Source of the DNA: Salinimicrobium gaetbulicola
GTDB lineage: Bacteria; Bacteroidota; Bacteroidia; Flavobacteriales; Flavobacteriaceae
DNA: 64,000 nt
Assembly (NCBI RefSeq): GCF_042676025.1
Contig: NZ_JBHTJP010000032.1
Span: forward strand, 1,178,001 to 1,242,000
Direction of reading: 5' to 3'
A program made the position numbers and the translations under genes. This document shows, in pieces, positions 1-8,667 of this stretch. The stretch's first letter is position 1; the number at the start of each line of letters is the position of its first letter. A model generated the notes under the pieces. It did no database searches, was not told the origin of the DNA, and worked only from the letters and a program-made list of their open reading frames with translations.

Positions 1-678
1 ATCGGGAATGCCACTTTTGCCGATGTGATCGTGATCTGGGCCCGTGATACCGCTACCAATGAAGTAAAAGGGTTTTTGGTGCGTAAGGAAAATCCCGGCT
101 TTAAGGCTGAAAAAATGGAAGATAAGATGGCGCTGAGGATCGTTCAAAACGCGCTCATCACTTTGACCGATTGCAAGATCCCCGAAAAGGACCGACTCAA
201 AAAGGCCGATTCTTTTAAAGACACCGCGAATGTGTTGCGTATGACAAGGGCCGGGGTAGCCTGGCAGGCAGTGGGCTGCGCCCGCGGCGCTTATGAAAGC
301 GCGCTTAAGTACACCAAGAAAAGAGAACAGTTCGGAAGGCCTATTGCCTCCTACCAGTTGATACAGAATCACCTGGTGGAAATGATCTCCAACCTTACCG
401 CTATGCAAACCCTTTGTTTCCGCCTTTCTGAACTGCAGGATGAAGGCTTACTTACAGATGAACACGCATCGCTCGCGAAGGTATACTGCAGCATGCGCAT
501 GCGCGATGTGGTGAGCCGCGCCCGCGAAGTTATGGGCGGTAACGGAATTTTGCTGGAATATGATGTCGCCCGCTTTGTGGCCGATGCTGAAGCTATTTAT
601 AGTTACGAAGGCACTAAAGAGATCAATTCCCTGATCGTGGGAAGGGCGATCACTGGTTACAGCGCGTTTGTGAGTTAG
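1..678 (+). CDS. Acyl-CoA dehydrogenase, glutaryl-CoA dehydrogenase-like (5' truncated by window)
   Basis: The reading frame is open from base 1, so the gene begins upstream; 225 C-terminal residues are visible. It is the C-terminal helical half of a flavin-dependent acyl-CoA dehydrogenase. The segment EQFGRPIASYQLIQ is the usual substrate/FAD loop, VMGGNGI is the conserved FAD-binding turn, and SYEGTKEIN near the end carries the Glu that acts as catalytic base in glutaryl-CoA dehydrogenase. GRAITG at the C-terminus is also typical of that subfamily, which oxidises and decarboxylates glutaryl-CoA in lysine/tryptophan breakdown and passes electrons to electron-transfer flavoprotein (etfB/etfA lie at 30.8-32.6 kb). 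Family assignment is firm; the exact substrate is inferred from the C-terminal motifs only. Confidence 0.87.
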   Translation: MGNATFADVIVIWARDTATNEVKGFLVRKENPGFKAEKMEDKMALRIVQNALITLTDCKIPEKDRLKKADSFKDTANVLRMTRAGVAWQAVGCARGAYESALKYTKKREQFGRPIASYQLIQNHLVEMISNLTAMQTLCFRLSELQDEGLLTDEHASLAKVYCSMRMRDVVSRAREVMGGNGILLEYDVARFVADAEAIYSYEGTKEINSLIVGRAITGYSAFVS

Positions 679-681
679 ACA

Positions 682-746
682 ATTTGGGGATTGGAGATTG
701 GAGAACGGGGATTGGAGATTGGAGATTTGGGATTGGAGATGGGAAT
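682..746. repeat. Short tandem repeat after the acyl-CoA dehydrogenase gene
   Basis: The sequence directly after the stop codon is built from imperfect copies of a purine-rich unit, gggattggagattggaga and shorter variants, about four times over. No ORF is supported. It looks like slippage-generated non-coding DNA; copy number may vary between strains. Confidence 0.7.
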
Positions 747-856
747 TTAAAATCAGCTCTTACTCCTGGATCAAACTCGCAATTAATGTATCTGACTAAC
801 GCCTAAATATTTAAAATTCACACTTTCGGATTCCAAAAGACTAACGACTAAAAACT

Positions 857-1777
857 ATGTCATTTTTGATCATTCTTCCGAAGAGAGATCCTAAAATATG
901 GATCGAAGCTTTAAAGAGTTCTGACAAGACTCTTGAAGTGGAAACCTATCCCAATATTAAGGATCCTGAGGCGGTAGAATTTATCTTAAGCTGGAAGCAT
1001 CCGCACGGAATCTTTAAAAAATTCCCGAACCTCAAGGTAATCGCTTCCGTAGGAGCGGGCATCGATCATATAATTTCTGATCCTGATATACCTGCCCATA
1101 TTAAGATCACCCGGATGGTGGATACCCAGCTCACCCAGGACATGAGCAACTTTGTTCTTTCTCTGGTGCTGGATCGAATTCGGGATATCTCCTTTTATCA
1201 TTGCCATCACAAATGGGAGCCTAAAATGTATCAACGTCCTGAAGAGTTGCAGGTCGGGATAATGGGTATGGGGGTGTTGGGCATTGCCGTTTCCCAACGT
1301 TTGATCAATAATGGTTTCCGGGTTAAGGGTTGGTCTAAGACCCCAAAAAAAATTCCTGGTCTAGACAGCTTTCACGACCAGGAACAGTTAGATAAATTCC
1401 TTAAAAAAACTGATATTCTGATCTGCCTGCTTCCGTTGACTTCAGAAACGGAAAATATTCTAAATAAAGACCTTTTCAAAAAACTTCCTAAAAATGCGTA
1501 TCTTATTAACGTCGCTCGCGGAAGACACCTGGTGGAAAAAGACCTGACGGAAGCATTGAGATCGGGCCAGTTATCAGGTGCCAGTCTGGATGTTTTCCGG
1601 GAAGAACCCCTCCCCCCAGATCATGATTTCTGGAAAGAACCAAAGATCAGGATCACCCCCCATATTGCAAGTATCACCAATCCCTCCACGGTAGCTCCTA
1701 AAATTATCGAGAACTACCGTAACATGAAAAATGGAAAGCCCCTTAAAAATGTAGTCTCCCGGGAGACAGGATATTAA
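857..1777 (+). CDS. D-2-hydroxyacid dehydrogenase, glyoxylate/hydroxypyruvate reductase A type
   Basis: 306 residues, the usual length of the short GhrA-type branch of the D-2-hydroxyacid dehydrogenases, which reduce glyoxylate or hydroxypyruvate with NAD(P)H in the cytoplasm. The Rossmann motif GMGVLG lies near residue 136. The following SKTP has Ser/Lys rather than an acidic residue after the second strand, which favours NADPH. The catalytic Arg is in NVARGR, the Glu in REEPLP and the His in TPHIAS. The ATG at 857 gives the full N-terminal domain. The universal stress protein gene starts 17 bp after the stop, so the two are probably co-transcribed. The physiological substrate cannot be fixed from sequence. 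Confidence 0.88.
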   Translation: MSFLIILPKRDPKIWIEALKSSDKTLEVETYPNIKDPEAVEFILSWKHPHGIFKKFPNLKVIASVGAGIDHIISDPDIPAHIKITRMVDTQLTQDMSNFVLSLVLDRIRDISFYHCHHKWEPKMYQRPEELQVGIMGMGVLGIAVSQRLINNGFRVKGWSKTPKKIPGLDSFHDQEQLDKFLKKTDILICLLPLTSETENILNKDLFKKLPKNAYLINVARGRHLVEKDLTEALRSGQLSGASLDVFREEPLPPDHDFWKEPKIRITPHIASITNPSTVAPKIIENYRNMKNGKPLKNVVSRETGY

Positions 1778-1794
1778 ACTCTAAAGTTAAAGGT

Positions 1795-2241
1795 ATGACA
1801 GAGCTGAAAAACATTTTAGTAGCGGTTGATTTCAATGATGCCGTCGGGGAATTACTGGGTTATGCTGAAGGACTGGCAGAAAAGTTCGGGGCCAAAGTAT
1901 GGGTGCTCTATGTTGCGGAACCAGATCCGGAATTTGTGGGTTACACCACAGGGCCGCAATATATCAGGGATTTTAAAGCCGAAGATCTGAGAGAAGAGCA
2001 CCGCACCCTGCAAAACATCTGCAAGACCTTCCTGGGAGATGAAATTGAGAAAGAAGCCCTGATGATACAAGGATCAACCGTGGAGACAGTACTGGAAGAA
2101 GCCAATAAACTTAAAACCGATCTGCTCATTGTAGGTACTCATAAACACAGTTTTCTTCACAATCTTTTAAATGAAAGTGTTTCCCTCGAACTGCTGAAAA
2201 AGGGAAATATACCTATCCTTGCAATACCCATTGAGGAGTGA
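1795..2241 (+). CDS. Universal stress protein family protein
   Basis: 148 residues, one Usp domain with an alpha/beta Rossmann-like fold. It opens with the typical first strand ending in AVDFND and closes with IPILAIP. The ATP-binding signature (G-2x-G-9x-G-S/T) is only partly kept: the loop reads GTHKHSFLHNLL...ESVS, with the second and third Gly missing, so nucleotide binding may be weak or absent. Usp proteins are cytoplasmic dimers linked to stress survival. It sits immediately behind the hydroxyacid dehydrogenase in the same orientation, and its stop is 1 bp from the stop of the convergent gene. Confidence 0.88.
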   Translation: MTELKNILVAVDFNDAVGELLGYAEGLAEKFGAKVWVLYVAEPDPEFVGYTTGPQYIRDFKAEDLREEHRTLQNICKTFLGDEIEKEALMIQGSTVETVLEEANKLKTDLLIVGTHKHSFLHNLLNESVSLELLKKGNIPILAIPIEE

Positions 2242-2242
2242 T

Positions 2243-2767
2243 CTAGAAGCGGTAGATCAAATTAAGCCCGGCAGCCGGGAGAACAGATCCTGTGAAGTCA
2301 AATTCGAAATTCCAGATAGATTCTGGAGAGTCCCTTTTCTCCTTTTCTTTCTCAGACAGGATCACAAAAATACCGGCTTCCAATGCTATCGCGAATCTTT
2401 CTGATATATTGAATTCCCTACCTACACGGGGAACGAGAAATAAATAAGATACTTCTTCCCATTCAGTTTCAGATTTTGAGTATTCCAGGCCTGCCTTGAA
2501 AAACCATGGGCGCAGATCAGTAAATTCTGAACTCCCGCCAAAATGGTAATAATAATCTGCAGCCAGACTATAAATGTCTTCTACCGGGTCGGGGAATGTC
2601 CCCACAGAAAAACCAAGCTGTGTTTGATTGAACTGTACCCGCAAACCAAGGTTAATTAGTTCCGGCAGCCCAATTCCTGCGGTTACGTTGATTCCTTGCT
2701 GAGGGTATGCCCTCGTTCCCGAAAAAAGGAAAACTAAAAATAGAATTCCTAAAAAGGCCTTTTTCAT
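2243..2767 (-). CDS. Outer-membrane beta-barrel protein, function unknown
   Basis: 174 residues with a clear N-terminal signal peptide (Lys-rich start, then a run of Leu/Phe, cleavage probably near AYPQ). The rest alternates short strands such as LGFSVGTF and YYYHFGG and ends in AAGLNLIYRF. A terminal Phe after an amphipathic strand is the signature of Bam-inserted outer-membrane barrels, and the length fits an eight-stranded barrel. It converges on the universal stress protein gene with essentially no space between the stops, and stands alone on its strand. No specific family recognised. Confidence 0.7.
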   Translation of the reverse strand: MKKAFLGILFLVFLFSGTRAYPQQGINVTAGIGLPELINLGLRVQFNQTQLGFSVGTFPDPVEDIYSLAADYYYHFGGSSEFTDLRPWFFKAGLEYSKSETEWEEVSYLFLVPRVGREFNISERFAIALEAGIFVILSEKEKEKRDSPESIWNFEFDFTGSVLPAAGLNLIYRF

Positions 2768-2971
2768 ACCTAAAGGATTTGATTGATTAGTTACAACCTT
2801 CCGTTTAAGTTACTCATTAACAACCTTTAAACCTAATTTAAAATTTCGATCTGGATCAGGAAACATTGATTAGACTGGCTTGTACTATCGGCAGAAACCA
2901 ACATTTCAGAAAACTTTTAAATTAAGTTTATCGAAACCACTTATCTTGCTGTCCTTAAATAATAATCAATT

Positions 2972-3847
2972 ATGGCCTCAGGTATTTTTGCGCTACTGGA
3001 TGATATTGCAACTTTAATGGACGATGTGGCGGTGATGGGAAAAGTCGCCGGAAAGAAAACCGCCGGGATATTGGGAGATGATCTCGCCGTAAATGCCGAA
3101 AAGGCTTCGGGCTTCATGTCTTCCCGCGAATTGCCGGTATTGTGGGCGATCACCAAGGGCTCATTTTTGAACAAACTTATCATTCTCCCGGCAGCTTTCC
3201 TGCTCAGCGCTTTCCTGCCGGCCGCCGTAACGGTCATTCTGATCATCGGTGGACTTTACCTGGCCTATGAAGGGGCTGAAAAGATCTATGAATTCTTCTT
3301 CCCTCATGCCCATGAAGAGGAAACCCCTAAACTCGAGAAACTTTCTAAAGAGGAAGTCCTGAGCCGGGAAAAGGAAAAGATCAAGTCGGCTATTCTTACA
3401 GATTTTATCCTTTCGGTAGAGATCGTCATTATTGCCCTGGGAACTGTGACAACAGCACCGCTGCTGAATCAGGTCCTCGTGGTTTCCCTGATCGCGTTAG
3501 TGGCCACAGTGGGTGTTTACGGACTTGTAGCGCTGATCGTACGGATGGACGAATTCGGCGCGAAGCTTATCGACCTCAACGACCGGGATGACAGCTTTTC
3601 AGATAAGATAGGTCAGTTTCTGGTAAACGCCTTGCCAAAGGTCATTAAAAGCCTGTCGGTCATTGGGACCATTGCGTTGTTATTGGTTTCAGGAGGCATA
3701 TTTGTGCATAATATTCATTTCCTGCACGATTTGCTTCCCGGTATCCCGGCAATCATTACCGAGTTCTTAATCGGCCTGGTGGTTGGTTTTGTGGTACTGC
3801 TCATCATCAAGATGCTGAGCAAGTTGTGGAAGCAAATCAAGAGCTGA
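2972..3847 (+). CDS. DUF808 (YedI-type) integral membrane protein
   Basis: 291 residues. The N-terminus (ASGIFALLDDIATLMDD, then KTAGILGDDLAVNAEKASG) is the hallmark of the DUF808/YedI family. About six hydrophobic segments follow: two near residues 65-100, then around 145-190 and 225-285. A charged cytoplasmic linker rich in Glu/Lys (residues 110-140) separates the first hairpin from the rest. The family is widespread in bacteria and has no established biochemical role. It stands alone: the upstream gene is divergent and the downstream gene is on the other strand. Confidence 0.85.
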   Translation: MASGIFALLDDIATLMDDVAVMGKVAGKKTAGILGDDLAVNAEKASGFMSSRELPVLWAITKGSFLNKLIILPAAFLLSAFLPAAVTVILIIGGLYLAYEGAEKIYEFFFPHAHEEETPKLEKLSKEEVLSREKEKIKSAILTDFILSVEIVIIALGTVTTAPLLNQVLVVSLIALVATVGVYGLVALIVRMDEFGAKLIDLNDRDDSFSDKIGQFLVNALPKVIKSLSVIGTIALLLVSGGIFVHNIHFLHDLLPGIPAIITEFLIGLVVGFVVLLIIKMLSKLWKQIKS

Positions 3848-3894
3848 AATAGTTCCTTCAAATTGACTTTTCAGATCCTTTCATTTTCACGGTT

Positions 3895-4314
3895 TCAGTT
3901 CTCCTGTTCCTGCCTGTCCTTAAAAATGCCGTTGTAAATAAAATAACTGGCGAGCCCGGCAAGAAGAGTGGCGAGTATATCCCAGATGTCTATAGGCTTC
4001 CCCAGCAAAGGCTGGGCAAGCTCATACACCACCACGCTCAAAGTTCCCAGCTTAATGAGATAATTTCCTTTTTTGGTGTCATTGGACAGAATGGCAATGA
4101 GGAAAAAAATAGTGGGTAAAGTGCCAAAAGTATTCCCCAGGGTATCGGCTATATGAAAGTCATAGATCTGGTTCTCGTAAATGTAAGGCCGGTAAATTGG
4201 GCGGCCAATGAACTCATAGATGAGCAGGGCCGTGACCCCGATCGCGAAGTTGATCGCCTTATACCTGGTAAATTTCCAGTTCTTCAGTTCTGTTTTGAAG
4301 TCGTTGAAGGTCAT
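3895..4314 (-). CDS. Small integral membrane protein, function unknown
   Basis: 139 residues with four likely transmembrane helices (about residues 22-38, 57-80, 88-103 and 112-130). Short polar loops and a charged C-terminus (KDRQEQEN) suggest a cytoplasmic tail. The overall layout resembles VanZ-like or other small four-helix membrane proteins, but no diagnostic motif was seen, so no function is proposed. It converges with the DUF808 gene. The start is the ATG at 4314. Confidence 0.65.
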   Translation of the reverse strand: MTFNDFKTELKNWKFTRYKAINFAIGVTALLIYEFIGRPIYRPYIYENQIYDFHIADTLGNTFGTLPTIFFLIAILSNDTKKGNYLIKLGTLSVVVYELAQPLLGKPIDIWDILATLLAGLASYFIYNGIFKDRQEQEN

Positions 4315-4410
4315 AGTCTCGAGGATAGGAATAGTATAAATTTAGAAATTATTTATTCCTCCACCTCTTCCAGACCTTCTTAGAAAGAAAATTTACAAAA
4401 AAGAGAAATC

Positions 4411-6414
4411 CTAGGTATATTTTGGAAAGAAGATCCTGAATTGCGTTCCTTCATCGACCTTACTGTCGACCGTGATGCGCGCGTGATGCTCTTCAATGAT
4501 GTTCTTTACTGAATTAAGTCCCACCCCCATTCCGGAATCTTTGTTAGTGTAGAAAGCGTCAAAGAGTTTTTCCATCTGTCCTTCCTCCAGGCCTTCCCCA
4601 TTATCTGAGATGCTCAGCACCACTTCAGACTCCTCCTCGCAAATACTAACTTCGATAATACCTTCGTCAGGCATGGTCGCTTCGGAAGCATTTACTACAA
4701 TATTGAGAATGGCGATCTCCAGTTTTTCCTTGTCGGCCAGAATATCATAGGAACCCGTGTAGTTTTTTGTAACCTCTACTCCCGAAAGATAAATGCGATC
4801 TGCTGCCTTTCGTAAACTGTTTTCTACAACTTCAGTAAGGTCCTGCTTAGAAAGTTCAGCAGCTTCATATTTCGAAGAATTCAGAAGATTGTCCACCAAT
4901 TCTCTAAGGTTGTGGTTACTCCTATCGAGTATCTCCAAATATTTCTTCACTTTTTGTTTTTCAGCCTCCCCCAGTGCTTTGTCCAGCACTTCACTGGCCA
5001 TGCCAATACTGGCAATAGGATTCCGTAACTCATGGGCCAGGGTACGGGCAATTTCTCCCTGAATGGAAAATCTTCGCGCCTTTAAAAGCTCCTTCTGGGT
5101 CTTCTTTTGATTGGTAATATTTCGTGCCAGAAGAATATATTCCTCCAGCCACTTACCCTCTGTGCGTTGAAATACTTTTGCCCTAAAACTAAACCACTCC
5201 CATGTATTTTTTTCCAGTTTAAGCCTTACTTCTACATCGTGAACTTCATTGTCTGAAGATCTTATCAGCTTTCTGTGGAGTTCGGTCAGTTTTTCACGGT
5301 CACGAGGGTGTAAGTATGGAAGTACGCTTAAAAGCGGCATTCCCTCTATACGCTCTTTTTTTAGCTCTTCCTGCGGAAAAAGATCCTGATTGAGATACTT
5401 AATACTGGCAGTCGAGAGATTAATGATAAAGATATATTCCGGCGTCGTGTTCACCAGTTTTTCCTTAAACCTGATATTTTTAGTGAGTTCTCTTTGAGAG
5501 AGCTGTAAAGAATGTTCCAGTCTTTTTCGCTCCATGTCTTCCCGGTTCAGCTTTTTTGAAATCCAGGAAGTATAGACCAAGCCCAGGAGGGCATAGGTTA
5601 TGGTATAAAGCGCAATTCCTAATTCGGTATTAATAGATTTTGACCCTGCTATATATAACAGTAAAACACCCACCACCAGTGGCATCGTGGTCACAAAAGG
5701 CAATAGTTTTCTTGCCAGCTTGCTCCCTACTTTGACTCCCGAGAGGAAATCAACATAGCTATTACGAGGATTGACCAGGGACAATGCAAGCGAGAGCAAA
5801 AAAAAGCTGATAGCCGTATGAAAAGCCATGGTATTGAAAACCAGTACGCTCGTGGTGGTTACCCCTTGCAAAAAATAAGTAATAACTGCCATAACAGAAA
5901 CAAGGGCTACAAAGCCAAGAGCATATTTATGTATCCTTGCATAAAGCAGCCGGGTAGATCTTGCTGTGATTAATGCGATCCCGAAGGAGGCGAAACAAAG
6001 TCCGGTTGTTCTGGCCATTCGCCCGGGGAAGCTGGTGGAATAGGGATCCTGTATAAACAGGTTATCAATGAACAGGTTCACTGACAGCAGGTATTCTAAA
6101 AAGCTGCCAAAACCGATCAATATTATCAGCCAACCTAAAAAGGTTCCCAATGAATTGAGGATCCTATCTTTTTTTACTACCGAGAGCAGCCCAATTCCGG
6201 AAAACAAAAACAGCAGGGCTGTGTTGAATTTCATTGTGGGAGCCCCTGAAAAAACACTGAGCACGGCCGGAACCTTTATGGACCATGCCAATAACACTGC
6301 CGAAGCAATGCAAATTACTGTTCCCGACATTAGAAATATCTGGGTTAACCGGCGGTTAATTTTTTCTGTTCCTACAGAATAATTACCTGATTCTAAAGCC
6401 GTTTTCTCTACCAC
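4411..6414 (-). CDS. Membrane-bound PAS sensor histidine kinase
   Basis: 667 residues. The N-terminal 290 residues hold about eight transmembrane helices, an integral-membrane sensor region of MASE-like type. A coiled linker and a PAS domain (about 320-440) follow. The HisKA dimerisation domain carries the phospho-accepting H461 in LAHELRNP, and a HATPase_c domain has the N-box NIVVNASEA, the G1 box SDNGEGL and a G2 region GMGVGL. HELRNP places it in the class related to NtrB/ZraS-type kinases. No response regulator gene is adjacent, so it is an orphan kinase here; the ligand sensed in the membrane is unknown. Both neighbours on this strand are membrane proteins. Confidence 0.9.
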   Translation of the reverse strand: MVEKTALESGNYSVGTEKINRRLTQIFLMSGTVICIASAVLLAWSIKVPAVLSVFSGAPTMKFNTALLFLFSGIGLLSVVKKDRILNSLGTFLGWLIILIGFGSFLEYLLSVNLFIDNLFIQDPYSTSFPGRMARTTGLCFASFGIALITARSTRLLYARIHKYALGFVALVSVMAVITYFLQGVTTTSVLVFNTMAFHTAISFFLLSLALSLVNPRNSYVDFLSGVKVGSKLARKLLPFVTTMPLVVGVLLLYIAGSKSINTELGIALYTITYALLGLVYTSWISKKLNREDMERKRLEHSLQLSQRELTKNIRFKEKLVNTTPEYIFIINLSTASIKYLNQDLFPQEELKKERIEGMPLLSVLPYLHPRDREKLTELHRKLIRSSDNEVHDVEVRLKLEKNTWEWFSFRAKVFQRTEGKWLEEYILLARNITNQKKTQKELLKARRFSIQGEIARTLAHELRNPIASIGMASEVLDKALGEAEKQKVKKYLEILDRSNHNLRELVDNLLNSSKYEAAELSKQDLTEVVENSLRKAADRIYLSGVEVTKNYTGSYDILADKEKLEIAILNIVVNASEATMPDEGIIEVSICEEESEVVLSISDNGEGLEEGQMEKLFDAFYTNKDSGMGVGLNSVKNIIEEHHARITVDSKVDEGTQFRIFFPKYT

Positions 6415-6585
6415 ACAATTTTATATAAACGCCAAAGATAGACTTTAATACCTCTGTATTATTTTTTATTAGGACATTTACAATTAAAATTGCAACTTCA
6501 GTTCGAACTGAAGGGTAAAGTCAGCCGGCACAGCCTATTACCCGATTGTTTTTTCACCGGGATATGAATAATTATTTCATTTATT

Positions 6586-7314
6586 TCAGCTTTTCGGGTT
6601 CCGTTCTCTGTAAAGTTTCTCCCCAATCTTGCCTTCATCTCCCAGCGCCCGCCCTTTAATGAGCCAAGCGGTTCCGAAGAAGAACAGTGCCAGGGCTTCC
6701 AGGATAAGCGTGGAATAGTCGAACCATTCAAATTTTGCCGCAACCGGAAGCAGAATGATTAAGACGAGGATCGCTCTTCCGCAAAACCTGTAAATATTGT
6801 TCTCATTAAGGGTACTTACGGGTATATTTTCAGCTTTACTCTGCCCTATGGTGAAGACATTAATTGCCAGCAGGGCGAAAATTCCAAAGAGCAAAGCCGC
6901 AAAGAGATAGTGCAGTTTGCTCAACCAGGAAAAATAATACGGGATCAGGCTATAGACTTCCTGGTGTTCCCCTCTCGGGGCATCGGGAATAAATGCCACC
7001 CCAATGGCCATAACCCCAGCGATATTGGTAAGCAGCTGGCCATTCTTCCACAATGAGGGATCGCGATGCCCCCGGTAAGAGATCATGAACAAGCCCACAG
7101 CGGCTAAAGTCCCGGTGAAAATGTCGCGCAGGTTGGTATAGTAATAAGCACTGATGGAAGGCTGGATCTCGGTTTTAAAAACAGGGATCAGTGAAAATCC
7201 CACCAGCAGAACCGGCAGGCCGATCCCAAGATATCCAATAGCCTGTCTAAGTCTGCGGTAGGTAAAAAAATGATTGGGGTCTGGTTTACTCAAATTCAGT
7301 TGTTTAGTTCTCAC
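6586..7314 (-). CDS. Polytopic membrane protein, DUF998-like, function unknown
   Basis: 242 residues with about six or seven hydrophobic helices. The first starts near residue 27; a polar loop holds SAYYYTNLRD and another holds YRGHRDPSLW, and the final helix (about 205-220) precedes a basic/acidic tail (KGRALGDEGKIGEKLYRERN). The Y-rich loop after helix one and the conserved-looking HRDPS loop recall DUF998/Frag1-type proteins, but the match is by eye. No partner gene is evident: it is separated from its neighbours on the same strand by 120-170 bp. Confidence 0.65.
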   Translation of the reverse strand: MRTKQLNLSKPDPNHFFTYRRLRQAIGYLGIGLPVLLVGFSLIPVFKTEIQPSISAYYYTNLRDIFTGTLAAVGLFMISYRGHRDPSLWKNGQLLTNIAGVMAIGVAFIPDAPRGEHQEVYSLIPYYFSWLSKLHYLFAALLFGIFALLAINVFTIGQSKAENIPVSTLNENNIYRFCGRAILVLIILLPVAAKFEWFDYSTLILEALALFFFGTAWLIKGRALGDEGKIGEKLYRERNPKS

Positions 7315-7437
7315 TAAGATAATCTTTCTTTACAACCTAAAAAGTCAGAACTATGACCGGGTATTTTTTCGAGGTGAGGCTTCGGCAAGCATATAAAAAT
7401 AATCTTTTACCAATTGGCCCGGGGTACTCAGGCATCT

Positions 7438-8667
7438 TTATGAAAACCTCGAATAGTCCATGCATCCGCCTCTATTGAGAGAACTGAGAGTATCTTCCAG
7501 TTCGCCTTCCAAAAGATTTCCGGTTTTCTTTTGACAAAAGGGACAGGGATTAATATCACCATCTGTATCAACATAAAATCCTTTATAACCACCGCTAAAA
7601 CATCCGTGCCGGCGCTGGTAGTATCCATGATAGGTGATGATGGGATAAGAAAGAAATTTGGACGAGAAATTAAATTCAGTGTAAATTTCTTCAATGAGCT
7701 CATGATGCTCCGGAAGTAAAAGCACATCTTTTCCGTAGAAATGACCTACGGCTTTAGGTTCCAGAAACTGAACAAAGGCGACGCCCATATTTTTGGCCAT
7801 TTCCATATATTTCATAAGATTCTCACGGCTCGCAAATTCCCTGGTGATACAAACTGAAAGAGCAACCACAAAGCCCTGCTCCAGTGCATTCTTCACCGCG
7901 GTTTGTGCCCAGAAGAAAGCATCTTTAAACCCCCTGAACTTGTTGTGAAGTGCAGGCTCAAAATGGTCCAGGCTCACAAAAACGCCTGTAAGACCGGCCG
8001 TTTTCAAAAGCTTCGCGTTTTCCTTCGTAAACTTAAATCCTGAAGTGTCTATCCAGAATGAAGTAGATCTAATATCCGCGGCATTAAGGATCTCAAGGAT
8101 CCGGTCCACCTTTAGAAGCGGCTCCCCACCTGAAAATTGTATTTCACTCACCCCCTGCTTTTGAAGCTTTTGTACAATTTCAATAAGCTGAGCAGTAGAG
8201 AGATTTTCCTTTTTATTGAGGCTTTCCCATTCAAAACAATGATCGCATTGAAGAGCGCATTTTTTCGTAATTGCAACAATTATGTTATTAAACCTATAGA
8301 TTTCCTTATTTACAGGCTTAAAGTCATTTAACTGGCTTATCATGAATTTCTTATAAGTACTCCCCTTATAAGCAGGCCCATACAGGTATGGATAATAATC
8401 GCCATCTATCTGTGCTATTTTCTTTAGCTTGAAATCTCCAATAAATTTTTTTCTAAGTCTTAGCAGGTAATCAATTCCACGAAGCACATCCATAAGATTT
8501 CCATAGCATTCCCAGGCTATTTTAATGAGGCTGAAAATAATCCGGCTATGGATGTAGTTCTTTCGCCAGCCACTAATGATCCTGGAACGGGTGGTAGTAC
8601 CTGCCTGAAGTTTTTCAGCGGTATCCTCTTCCCGGTGCGGAGCTTTTGTGATAGTTTCAGTTTCCAT
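7438..8667 (-). CDS. Radical SAM/SPASM domain protein
   Basis: 409 residues. The 4Fe-4S cluster motif of radical SAM enzymes is present as C137-x3-C141-x2-C144 (KKCALQCDHC), followed by the SAM-contacting GGEP at 180-183. The C-terminus has four further cysteines (C356, C375, C378, C402) in a SPASM-like arrangement around GDINPCPFC, expected to hold an auxiliary cluster. The first 115 residues are a basic helical extension unlike the core family. Such enzymes modify peptides or proteins, or act in anaerobic sulfatase-type maturation. The start overlaps the end of the upstream lipoprotein gene by 11 bp, so the two are translationally coupled, and the lipoprotein is the obvious candidate partner. 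The product is not predictable. Confidence 0.88.
   Translation of the reverse strand: METETITKAPHREEDTAEKLQAGTTTRSRIISGWRKNYIHSRIIFSLIKIAWECYGNLMDVLRGIDYLLRLRKKFIGDFKLKKIAQIDGDYYPYLYGPAYKGSTYKKFMISQLNDFKPVNKEIYRFNNIIVAITKKCALQCDHCFEWESLNKKENLSTAQLIEIVQKLQKQGVSEIQFSGGEPLLKVDRILEILNAADIRSTSFWIDTSGFKFTKENAKLLKTAGLTGVFVSLDHFEPALHNKFRGFKDAFFWAQTAVKNALEQGFVVALSVCITREFASRENLMKYMEMAKNMGVAFVQFLEPKAVGHFYGKDVLLLPEHHELIEEIYTEFNFSSKFLSYPIITYHGYYQRRHGCFSGGYKGFYVDTDGDINPCPFCQKKTGNLLEGELEDTLSSLNRGGCMDYSRFS

Noticed and set aside
682..746. Possible CRISPR array
   Set aside because: Repeats are short, adjacent and without spacers; simple tandem repeat.
986..1297. Minus-strand ORF of 103 codons
   Set aside because: Shadow of the D-2-hydroxyacid dehydrogenase gene.
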